Shown here piece by piece: positions 1 through 5,487 of a DNA stretch of 5,518 nt; the stretch's first letter is position 1, and each line of letters opens with the position of its first letter. The position numbers were made by a program, and so were the translations under genes. The stretch comes from an uncultured Bdellovibrio sp. Its GTDB lineage: Bacteria; Bdellovibrionota; Bdellovibrionia; Bdellovibrionales; Bdellovibrionaceae. Where the stretch lies: assembly GCA_937871355.1 (NCBI GenBank), contig CALMPX010000435.1, forward strand, positions 1-5,518. The letters run 5' to 3'. The notes under the pieces were generated by a model. It had not been told where the DNA came from, made no database searches, and saw only the letters and a program-made list of their open reading frames with translations.

Positions 1-2017
1 TCGGATTCGTCACAAGATTTTCATCCGTGTTCACGGATAGACGATATCCGTAAACTCCTTTGGTGTTAATAATACGCGTGACTAAGACCGCGTTAGCCAC
101 TTCTTTGATATTTTCCGTTTTCTTTCTAAAATCATAGTTCGTGTTAATCGCTAAACCCATAACCGCCGAACTCTGATCAATTTTAGCAAAATTTCTTTCC
201 TCAATAGCACGTTTATTCCAAAGACTGGCAAAAACCGCTTTAACGGCACAAAGAATAGTTTCAGGTTCAACTTCTTCTTTAGTTGCCACACCGTCTTGCG
301 ATACAACGACTTTACATTTTTCTTGAGGATCACCTAATTGGTCAATTTTTGCAGAAAAACTCGAATGCAAACCCGCCCCGTCGAAATTGGGAATATCTTC
401 TGCGTTCGCGCTGGATCTAATTTTTAATTTCTTTACTTTCGATTGGGGATACGTTTGTTCCGCGGTCAATTGAAGTTGTTTAACTTGCGCCTCAATTTGT
501 TGAGCTAAATCAGCAGAAATTTCTGTTTCATAGAACATATCTTGAATTTCTTTAATCATTAAAATTCTTTGCTTCGGCGATGGAGGAACTTTTCCCTGAG
601 CTCCCATTTCTGCTTGCACTAAATTTTGAATTTTATTTTTCAAATTTAGGTTAGAATTAACGAAACTCTCATAGGCACTCACGGGTACGCCAAAACCAAT
701 AGGAGTTAAACGATACCCCATTTGTTTTTGAATCGAGCTGTCTAATCCAGCCATTTTTTTATGAGCTAATAACATTAATTTAGAAGCCTTACCCCCGTAG
801 GACTTAGCCGATTCAAGTATTTTGCTCGGTTCCATATGGGCTGCTAACTGATCAAAAGAAACCAGAGCTTTTTCCGAACCACTGACGACCTTAATCCATT
901 TTTTACTCTTGTTATTTTTATTAAAGGCCGCCTTTACCTTCGCCACTGTCGATAATTCAATGGTGTAAGTTTCCTGACCTACCGTCAATTTAACTGGTTT
1001 ATTATTATATTTGGATAATTCTTCAATCCGCTGTGGATCACGCAAGACCATATTCGGCGTATGACGTTCTTTTGATTTTAAATTAATATGAGAGCCCGCA
1101 TCTTGAACGACCGTCGTGATAACCCCTGAAACGACCGATAAGTCTAATGGTAATTCATTAAACACTGGAATATCTGTCGGCATGAGTTCATCCAAGGCTT
1201 CACCTTGAGGATTTAAACGCAAATAGCCGTAAGCTACTCCTGATTGCATCGGAATAAACGGAATGCCCGCAAAAATTTTATCAATGGATGTTGCACCCAT
1301 ATTCAATTTTTGCAGTTGATCCTTTATACTTTCTATTTTTTGTTGAGATCCAGAAGAAACCACTTGAATCATCGCCTCTTCAAAATTCAAGGCCGTTTTG
1401 ATAATGCGTGCAGCAAACAAAAGCGATTGATCGGAAATGTAATCTTGAGGATAAAACTGAATGCCATAAAAAATATTTGTTTTTCCATTTTGAAGAATAT
1501 TATATTTCTGCAAAGTTCCCGCGATAAAATGCTTTTGCTTTAAATCATTTGTAAAATAAGTATGACGATTAAATTCATCCATACTTAAATTCACGCTTAA
1601 TTCTTTCTGCGCAAAATAGTAATGATATTGAACGTATTCCGGACGATTTCCTTTTTCATCTAGGTAGTTTCCATTTATAAAATGAACTTTGGCCGGAGAC
1701 GTCCTGTTATCGATTAAAAATTTAACGACAGCGCCTTTGACAAAACCCTCGGATAAAGTAGCTGCCGAATCAAAGCTAGCTTCTGAGTCTAAACTGTCTA
1801 AACTTGACTTAATTATTTGTGGAGCGAAAGCAGCTTGTTTATTCTGAGAACCTGAAGATCCTGGGCGAGGCCTCAACGGTGACGTTGGACCTGGTAAAAA
1901 TGGAATTTTATTTTTATTTGTCACAACCTGAGAAGGCTCACGAGAAGTTGGTACCTCATGAGCACAAGAAAATAATCCTAGTATTAAAGCGATGGAACCG
2001 AATTGATAAAAATTCAT
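1..2017 (-). CDS. Predicted lipoprotein with phosphohistidine-like and PPDK/PEP-synthase ATP-grasp domains (3' end outside window)
   Basis: The reading frame is open from the ATG at 2017 to the window edge: 672 codons with no stop. A GAGGAG Shine-Dalgarno at 2022-2027 supports this start. The N-terminus is a hydrophobic signal with lipobox LFSC (Cys18); Ala at +2 suggests outer-membrane sorting. It lacks the usual Lys/Arg in the n-region. A Pro/Ser-rich linker (about 38-60) follows. Residues about 290-330 contain VVSGVITT and then GSHINLKSKERHTPN, which resembles the swivelling phosphohistidine domain of PEP synthase and glucan water dikinase, with His310 as the candidate phosphorylated residue. 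Residues about 385-672 match the PPDK N-terminal ATP-grasp domain: YGGKAS (Lys410), RSSANAED (Arg534) and NKRAIEER (Arg603). The order His domain then ATP-grasp is that of glucan water dikinases and is the reverse of PEP synthase. The domain calls are motif-based; the substrate is unknown. The rest of the ATP-grasp fold lies outside the window. Confidence 0.85.
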   Translation of the reverse strand, partial: MNFYQFGSIALILGLFSCAHEVPTSREPSQVVTNKNKIPFLPGPTSPLRPRPGSSGSQNKQAAFAPQIIKSSLDSLDSEASFDSAATLSEGFVKGAVVKFLIDNRTSPAKVHFINGNYLDEKGNRPEYVQYHYYFAQKELSVNLSMDEFNRHTYFTNDLKQKHFIAGTLQKYNILQNGKTNIFYGIQFYPQDYISDQSLLFAARIIKTALNFEEAMIQVVSSGSQQKIESIKDQLQKLNMGATSIDKIFAGIPFIPMQSGVAYGYLRLNPQGEALDELMPTDIPVFNELPLDLSVVSGVITTVVQDAGSHINLKSKERHTPNMVLRDPQRIEELSKYNNKPVKLTVGQETYTIELSTVAKVKAAFNKNNKSKKWIKVVSGSEKALVSFDQLAAHMEPSKILESAKSYGGKASKLMLLAHKKMAGLDSSIQKQMGYRLTPIGFGVPVSAYESFVNSNLNLKNKIQNLVQAEMGAQGKVPPSPKQRILMIKEIQDMFYETEISADLAQQIEAQVKQLQLTAEQTYPQSKVKKLKIRSSANAEDIPNFDGAGLHSSFSAKIDQLGDPQEKCKVVVSQDGVATKEEVEPETILCAVKAVFASLWNKRAIEERNFAKIDQSSAVMGLAINTNYDFRKKTENIKEVANAVLVTRIINTKGVYGYRLSVNTDENLVTNP

Positions 2018-2036
2018 AAAACTCCTCAATTACAAA

Positions 2037-2048
2037 GCTGATATCAGC
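2037..2048. repeat. 12-bp perfect palindrome upstream of the lipoprotein gene
   Basis: GCTGATATCAGC is self-complementary over 12 bp. It overlaps a second inverted repeat, TGATAT (2039-2044) with ATATCA (2049-2054). It sits 20-31 bases upstream of the lipoprotein ATG, between any promoter and the Shine-Dalgarno, where an operator or leader element could lie. No regulator can be named from the sequence, and a 12-bp palindrome can occur by chance. Confidence 0.3.
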
Positions 2049-2053
2049 ATATC

Positions 2054-2097
2054 AAAAAATAAATAAAGTCTTATAGAATTTCTTATGGCTATTTATT
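2054..2097 (-). terminator. Possible weak AT-only terminator after the MaoC-family gene
   Basis: Read on the minus strand, AATAAATA (2097-2090) can pair with TATTTATT (2065-2058) across a 24-nt loop, and four T residues follow (2057-2054). The stem has no G-C pair and the loop is long, so termination would be inefficient. It is the only terminator-like element in the 108-bp spacer between the MaoC-family and lipoprotein genes. The rest of the spacer is AT-rich, with no convincing -35/-10 pair. Confidence 0.22.
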
Positions 2098-2125
2098 TAT
2101 CACGACGTAAGACTTACCGGTTAAA

Positions 2126-2554
2126 TTAGGCTTTAACTCCGTAATCCATCATAATAGTGGCCTCACCCTTCATGACGATTTCGCCTTCTTGATTGCGCGC
2201 CACAGTTCCGACGACACCAAAACCGCGAGATTTATGCAGTTTAAGAACTTCGAGTTCAAAGGTGATTTCATCATCGATATATACGGGCTTAGAAAATTTC
2301 AAAGTTTGAGCGAGATAAATCCCGCCCGAACCAATCGTTTCATTCAAGTATCTAGAAACAAGCGCACCCAAAATCATACCGTGAGCGATGCGCTTTTTAA
2401 AAATTGTTTTCGACGCGTATTCATCATCCAAATGAATAGGATTATAATCTCCGGACATCTCTGCAAACTGACGGACCATTTTATCCGTCACTTTGTGAGT
2501 GACACTTGATTTATATCCTACGCCTTTTTCTGATCCATTCACCGTCGTCGTCAT
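2126..2554 (-). CDS. MaoC-family (R)-specific enoyl-CoA hydratase-like protein
   Basis: The 142-residue product is a single hot-dog-fold MaoC domain, about the usual size for PhaJ-type (R)-specific enoyl-CoA hydratases. It carries the hydratase signature FAEMSGDYNPIHLD at residues 30-43, with the catalytic pair Asp36 and His41 in the D-x4-H spacing, and the conserved RIAHGM at 55-60. Family members hydrate trans-2-enoyl-CoA to (R)-3-hydroxyacyl-CoA in the cytoplasm, linking beta-oxidation or fatty-acid synthesis to other acyl pools. The true acyl substrate cannot be read from the sequence, and no polyhydroxyalkanoate synthase gene is visible nearby. The ATG at 2554 has an AAGGAA ribosome-binding site (2559-2564) four bases upstream. 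The phoH stop lies only 32 bp upstream in the same direction, so co-transcription is likely. Family is confident; the exact reaction less so. Confidence 0.92.
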   Translation of the reverse strand: MTTTVNGSEKGVGYKSSVTHKVTDKMVRQFAEMSGDYNPIHLDDEYASKTIFKKRIAHGMILGALVSRYLNETIGSGGIYLAQTLKFSKPVYIDDEITFELEVLKLHKSRGFGVVGTVARNQEGEIVMKGEATIMMDYGVKA

Positions 2555-2586
2555 GCAATTCCTTATATATTATTTCTGCAGCTGCG

Positions 2587-3936
2587 CTACAAGATATTTG
2601 CTGCAAGCTCTGCTAATTCAGAACGCTCACCTTTTGTTAACGTAACATGAGCCGCAATATTTTGACCTTTGAAGCGCTCTACAGCATGAGTTAAACCTGA
2701 ATTGGCTGAGTCCACATAGGGATTATCAATTTGATAGACGTCACCGGTTAATACAATTTTTGTTCCACTTCCGGCGCGAGTCACAATGGTTTTAATTTCA
2801 TGCGGAGTTAAATTCTGCGCTTCATCCACAATCAGGTATTGCTTGGGAATGCTACGTCCACGGATATAGGTCAACGGTTCAATGTTGAGCATGCCTTGAT
2901 TAATTAATTCTTGCGCGCGACCAGATGCTTTTTTATCTGAACCCATCAAGAATTCAACGTTATCAAAAATCGGCTGCATCCAAGGATTTAATTTTTGTTC
3001 GATATCCCCTGGTAAGTAACCAATATCTTTTCCCATGGGAAAAATGGGTCGAGACACAAGTAATTTTTGGAATTTACCTTCATCTAATGTTTTAAATAAT
3101 CCGGCAGCAATAGCTAATAATGTTTTACCGGTACCGGCTTTACCAACTAAAGAAACCATTTTGATATCATCATTTAACAAAGCATCTAAGGCGAAACTTT
3201 GCTCAACATTTCGCGCGTGAATTCCCCAGATGCTATCCGGTGGACTGATTAACGGCACGATGGCCATTTCAGTTTTTGAATATCGACCAATAGCCGAATG
3301 ATTTGGATTCGATTTATCTTTTAAAATAACGTACTGATTGAAATAGACTTTATGATCAACAACCACTTTTTTATCTTTGTAAAATTGATCAATCGCCGCT
3401 GGCGTTACATCAATTTCAAGATAACCTTCGTACATGTCTTCTTGATTTGTGTCTGAGTTATCATAATCAGTGGCATAGATCCCATAGACATCGGCCTTAA
3501 TTCTAAGATTGATATCTTTTGAAATAAGTTCAACTTTTGTACGAGGATGTTGTTTTTGTAATGCCAAAGCTGTGCTGAGAATGCGGTTATCAGCTTTCGT
3601 TTGATCGAGATCACTGAAACCTGAAATATTCATATCCGTTGTGATATAGACAAACGTTTCGTGATTATCGATTTGCACACCTTGAGCTAAACTTCCTTTA
3701 CCGCGGAGGACGTCGACGAATCGACTGAATTGACGGGCATTTCGTCCATTTTCACCTTGGTCACGCTTGAATTTGTCGACTTCTTCAATCACGGCAAAGG
3801 GAATATGAATATCGCAATCGCCAAATTTTAATAAAGCGAAAGCATCGAATAAGATCACATTCGTATCAAGGACGACTTTTCTTCTTTTTGATTTTGCTGA
3901 ACCGGTTGTTTTTGTAGTGCCTTCGTTACCCGCCAA
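2587..3936 (-). CDS. phoH: PIN-PhoH fusion protein (PhoH2/YlaK type, predicted ribonuclease-ATPase)
   Basis: I place the start at TTG (3934-3936), giving 449 residues, because AGGGAGGT lies six bases upstream of it; the longer frame from GTG 3993 has no ribosome-binding site. Residues about 20-150 form a PIN nuclease domain: VVLDTNVIL (Asp24), AVIEEVDKF (Glu51/52), ADNRIL (Asp116) and ISKDIN (Asp141) supply the acidic metal-binding residues. Residues about 240-445 are the PhoH P-loop ATPase: Walker A GKAGTGKT (265-272, Lys271), Walker B YLIVDEAQN (Asp371, Glu372), LTGD (396-399) and a C-terminal ERSEL (Arg438). PIN-PhoH proteins such as mycobacterial PhoH2 unwind and cleave RNA in vitro; cytoplasmic RNA processing is the likely role here. 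Both active sites look intact. The gene lies between pilZ (120 nt upstream) and the MaoC-family gene (32 bp downstream), all on the same strand. Confidence 0.95.
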   Translation of the reverse strand: MAGNEGTTKTTGSAKSKRRKVVLDTNVILFDAFALLKFGDCDIHIPFAVIEEVDKFKRDQGENGRNARQFSRFVDVLRGKGSLAQGVQIDNHETFVYITTDMNISGFSDLDQTKADNRILSTALALQKQHPRTKVELISKDINLRIKADVYGIYATDYDNSDTNQEDMYEGYLEIDVTPAAIDQFYKDKKVVVDHKVYFNQYVILKDKSNPNHSAIGRYSKTEMAIVPLISPPDSIWGIHARNVEQSFALDALLNDDIKMVSLVGKAGTGKTLLAIAAGLFKTLDEGKFQKLLVSRPIFPMGKDIGYLPGDIEQKLNPWMQPIFDNVEFLMGSDKKASGRAQELINQGMLNIEPLTYIRGRSIPKQYLIVDEAQNLTPHEIKTIVTRAGSGTKIVLTGDVYQIDNPYVDSANSGLTHAVERFKGQNIAAHVTLTKGERSELAELAANIL

Positions 3937-3941
3937 GAAAG

Positions 3942-3949
3942 ACCTCCCT
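3942..3949 (-). promoter_or_regulatory. Strong Shine-Dalgarno setting the TTG start of phoH
   Basis: On the minus strand AGGGAGGT (3949-3942) contains GGAGG, followed by a six-base spacer (TCTTTC) and then TTG at 3936-3934. It is the best ribosome-binding site in the window and argues for the TTG start over GTG 3993. Its first three bases (AGG, 3949-3947) are also the 3' end of the outer stem of the leader structure, so folding of the leader would compete with the ribosome. Confidence 0.75.
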
Positions 3950-3999
3950 GTTGTGATGGAGAACTCAAACCATGAGTTCTCTTTAAATTGCACAACAGG
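3947..3999 (-). promoter_or_regulatory. Structured phoH mRNA leader: two nested 9-bp perfect stems abutting the Shine-Dalgarno
   Basis: On the minus strand CCTGTTGTG (3999-3991) is the exact reverse complement of CACAACAGG (3955-3947). Nested inside, GAGAACTCA (3981-3973) is the exact reverse complement of TGAGTTCTC (3967-3959), with a 5-nt loop TGGTT. The two helices are joined by an asymmetric internal loop of nine bases (3990-3982) against three (3958-3956). The outer helix ends within the AGGGAGGT ribosome-binding site. No T-run follows, so this is not an intrinsic terminator of pilZ. A cis-acting RNA element controlling phoH translation is the simplest reading; a binding site for a protein is the alternative. 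It matches no riboswitch class that I recognise. Confidence 0.55.
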
Positions 4000-4008
4000 C
4001 TAGGACCA

Positions 4009-4029
4009 AAGTCACGTAATATGTGACTT
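4009..4029. repeat. 21-bp interrupted palindrome between pilZ and phoH
   Basis: AAGTCAC (4009-4015) and GTGACTT (4023-4029) are perfect inverted 7-mers separated by 7 bp, with half-site centres 14 bp apart. The palindrome lies 27 nt beyond the pilZ stop and 9 nt before the outer arm of the phoH leader structure. The size suits a dimeric-repressor operator, or it could form a third helix in the leader RNA. It is not the CRP pattern (TGTGA-N6-TCACA), because the half-sites face the opposite way. No T-run follows in either direction, so it is not a canonical terminator. Confidence 0.4.
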
Positions 4030-4056
4030 AATTCGGACACGTTATATGAGCGAAAT

Positions 4057-4587
4057 TTATGAAATTCGAGTGACCATCATATCGCCGGAATCTTTTTTCA
4101 ACCCCTGGCTTGCCGACTCAACAAACTTAACGAAATGCTGAAGCGCAACATTATTTTCTTCATTCTTCAAGTACACCGTACCATGACGAACGACACCTTC
4201 TTCGGGGACAGGAGTGACATGTTTAATCGTGACTTGAATGGGAAAATAAGCTTTTTGATTTAAATAAACACGTAAAGAAATTTCCTCGCCCACTTTAAAG
4301 TGACCGTGAATACTATCAAGTTCAAAAGAAATACCCTCATCAGAAATGTCATGGATCGACACTTTCATCAAACCCTTCTCGGGCAGAATGACCATTGAAC
4401 TGATCAGCTCCGTTAAAATAGTTCGCTTAACCTGACGACGCTCATGAAAAAGAATGGTTTGTTTTTTATCATGTAAGTCGACAACTTCAGCATTATTCGC
4501 CGACTGAGCTGTATCTTGATTAACAGTTTTTAATCTTGGAACTAAATCGATAATTTTACTCACTTTGACCCCCGTCAAAATCCCCAT
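4057..4587 (-). CDS. PilZ-domain protein, predicted c-di-GMP effector
   Basis: The 176-residue soluble product has an unannotated N-terminal stretch of about 47 residues and then one PilZ domain (about 48-160). Both parts of the c-di-GMP-binding motif are intact: RxxxR at Arg51-Arg55 within ERRQVKRT, and DxSxxG at Asp80-Ser82-Gly85 within HDISDEG. PilZ proteins bind cyclic di-GMP and alter motility, adhesion or secretion, usually through a partner protein; the partner here is unknown. No transmembrane segment is visible. The ATG at 4587 has only a weak GAG ribosome-binding site. A GTG at codon 8 (4564-4566), giving MSKIIDLVPR, follows a GGGGG tract and is a credible alternative start. A sigma-28-like promoter lies just upstream, pointing to expression with late flagellar genes. 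phoH follows 120 nt downstream on the same strand. Confidence 0.93.
   Translation of the reverse strand: MGILTGVKVSKIIDLVPRLKTVNQDTAQSANNAEVVDLHDKKQTILFHERRQVKRTILTELISSMVILPEKGLMKVSIHDISDEGISFELDSIHGHFKVGEEISLRVYLNQKAYFPIQVTIKHVTPVPEEGVVRHGTVYLKNEENNVALQHFVKFVESASQGLKKDSGDMMVTRIS
4564..4579 (-). repeat. Small inverted repeat enclosing a GGGG tract at the pilZ start
   Basis: TTTGAC and GTCAAA form a perfect 6-bp inverted repeat around four G residues on the minus strand, within the first eight codons of the pilZ frame. If translation begins at GTG 4566, the G-tract would act as the ribosome-binding site and the hairpin would mask it together with the start codon. If ATG 4587 is used, it is simply early coding sequence. 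Confidence 0.3.
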
Positions 4588-4601
4588 TTTTACTACTCAA
4601 A

Positions 4602-4645
4602 AGAATTGTCTTAACGTATCTCTTATCGGTAGAATCCGTCTTAAC
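4602..4645. repeat. Imperfect direct repeat in the pilZ/tonB-like divergent region
   Basis: AGAATTGTCTTAAC (4602-4615) and AGAATCCGTCTTAAC (4631-4645) are near-identical copies. Their shared GTCTTAAC cores (4608-4615 and 4638-4645) are exactly 30 bp apart, close to three helical turns. One copy covers the spacer and part of the -35 element of the sigma-28-like promoter; the other covers its predicted transcription start. Tandem binding sites for a regulator on one DNA face would look like this, but no regulator can be identified. Confidence 0.4.
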
Positions 4646-4649
4646 TTGA
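4623..4649 (-). promoter_or_regulatory. Sigma-28 (FliA)-like promoter for pilZ
   Basis: On the minus strand TCAAGTTA (4649-4642) and ACCGATAA (4630-4623) are separated by exactly 11 bases. The enterobacterial FliA consensus is TAAAGTTT-N11-GCCGATAA, so 6 of 8 and 7 of 8 positions match with the correct spacing. The predicted start is near 4615, leaving a leader of about 28 nt before the pilZ ATG. A TTGACT farther upstream on the same strand (4655-4650) could serve as a sigma-70 -35, but no good -10 lies at the right distance. Confidence 0.6.
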
Positions 4650-4687
4650 GTCAAAATGCCTAAATAAGGTTTTTTTGATCGATCATT

Positions 4688-5461
4688 ATGAAAAGAATAA
4701 GTATCGCCCTCATCCTTAGTCTACTGTTCCACCTCAGTCAGTATGGTCTAGTCACCTACTTTCCAGGACCGTCCATGTCTCGAACTGAAACACAAAAACC
4801 AGTCGAGATCGAAATTGTTGAAAACCCGGCTCAATCAAAAATTAAAGAGGTCAAACAGATTGTTAAGACGATTAAAGATCCCTCTAAAACTTTAGACATG
4901 AATACACCAGCAAAATTCTTGGCCGAAGAAACCAATCGCACCAAAGCACAAACACGCGCCCAAGAAAATGGACAGTTCAGAAGTTCAGAACAAGATAAGA
5001 AAAAAAATCCAAATAACTTCGATCCCAATGGCGATCAGTTTTCTCAGCAACTCAATATGCCGTCTCGATCTGAATATCAATTGCCGAACGATATTAAATC
5101 CGGAGCCGCCGTCAATTTAAATACCGATGCCTACATGTATGCGAGCTTCTATAATCGAGTGACAGATTTATTTTATATTCGCTGGTCACAAAAATTAAAT
5201 TATCTGTGGGATCGTTTTTCAGATGACACCAAACGAAGTTTAGCCGGCCAAGCGTGGTCCACTGATGTGGATGTCTTTTTAGATGCCCATGGAAAATATA
5301 TTAAAACAGTCATAAATAAAAAATCGGGATTCACGCCGTTTGATACGGCAGCCGTTTTTGGTTTTCAAGATGCGCGGTTCTTTCCCAATCCACCCAAGGA
5401 TAAAATTGAAAAAGATGGATACATCCATCTGCGCTACTGCATCGTTGTGCGCGTTTATTAA
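4688..5461 (+). CDS. TonB/TolA-family energy-transducing periplasm-spanning protein
   Basis: The 257-residue product has an N-terminal membrane anchor (about 4-25) containing Ser11-x3-His15, the SxxxH pattern that in TonB contacts the ExbB-ExbD motor. After the anchor comes KPVEIEIVENP (37-47), common in TonB-like proteins. Residues about 48-145 are hydrophilic, rich in Lys/Gln/Asn, likely extended across the periplasm, and lack the Pro-rich repeat of E. coli TonB. Residues about 150-257 form a TonB-like C-terminal domain: VDVFLDAHG (194-202), SGFTPFD (213-219), FPNPP (232-236) and GYIHLRYCIVV (244-254). The FYNRVTDLFYIRWSQ helix (154-168) is TolA-like, so a Tol-type role is possible. No exbB or exbD is present in the window. 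The ATG has no good ribosome-binding site: AAGG is 18 bases away, and TGATCGATCA occupies the usual position. An in-frame TGA at 4676 fixes the upstream limit. Confidence 0.85.
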   Translation: MKRISIALILSLLFHLSQYGLVTYFPGPSMSRTETQKPVEIEIVENPAQSKIKEVKQIVKTIKDPSKTLDMNTPAKFLAEETNRTKAQTRAQENGQFRSSEQDKKKNPNNFDPNGDQFSQQLNMPSRSEYQLPNDIKSGAAVNLNTDAYMYASFYNRVTDLFYIRWSQKLNYLWDRFSDDTKRSLAGQAWSTDVDVFLDAHGKYIKTVINKKSGFTPFDTAAVFGFQDARFFPNPPKDKIEKDGYIHLRYCIVVRVY

Positions 5462-5487
5462 AAAATAATCGGCCACGGCAGTCCATA

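Noticed and set aside
1244..1543. A 99-codon plus-strand frame
   Set aside because: It lies entirely opposite the well-supported lipoprotein frame, has no ribosome-binding site and gives a Lys/Arg/Asn-rich, domain-free product.
1819..2019. A 66-codon plus-strand frame ending at the lipoprotein start
   Set aside because: Antisense shadow of the signal peptide and linker of the lipoprotein; no ribosome-binding site or recognisable domain.
2189..2509. A 106-codon plus-strand frame
   Set aside because: Antisense to the MaoC-family gene, whose catalytic motifs establish the true strand.
2577..2588. CTGCAGCTGCGC palindromic patch between phoH and the MaoC-family gene
   Set aside because: Only the 8-bp core GCAGCTGC is self-complementary, with no loop and no T-run, so it supports neither a terminator nor an operator call.
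3959..3981. The inner 9-bp hairpin as an intrinsic terminator for pilZ
   Set aside because: On the minus strand it is followed by CATCACAACAGG with no T-run; on the plus strand TTTAAATTG follows but no gene there ends nearby.
3855..4040. A 61-codon minus-strand frame overlapping the phoH start, considered as a PhoAT-like antitoxin because mycobacterial phoH2 is preceded by one
   Set aside because: It begins at GTG without a ribosome-binding site, runs through the leader helices and is out of frame over about 80 bases of the conserved-looking phoH start; its sequence looks like a frame shadow.
5459..5475. TTATT-AAAA-AATAA after the TonB-like gene as a terminator
   Set aside because: Only five A-T pairs, overlapping the stop codon and without a T-tail; too weak to call.
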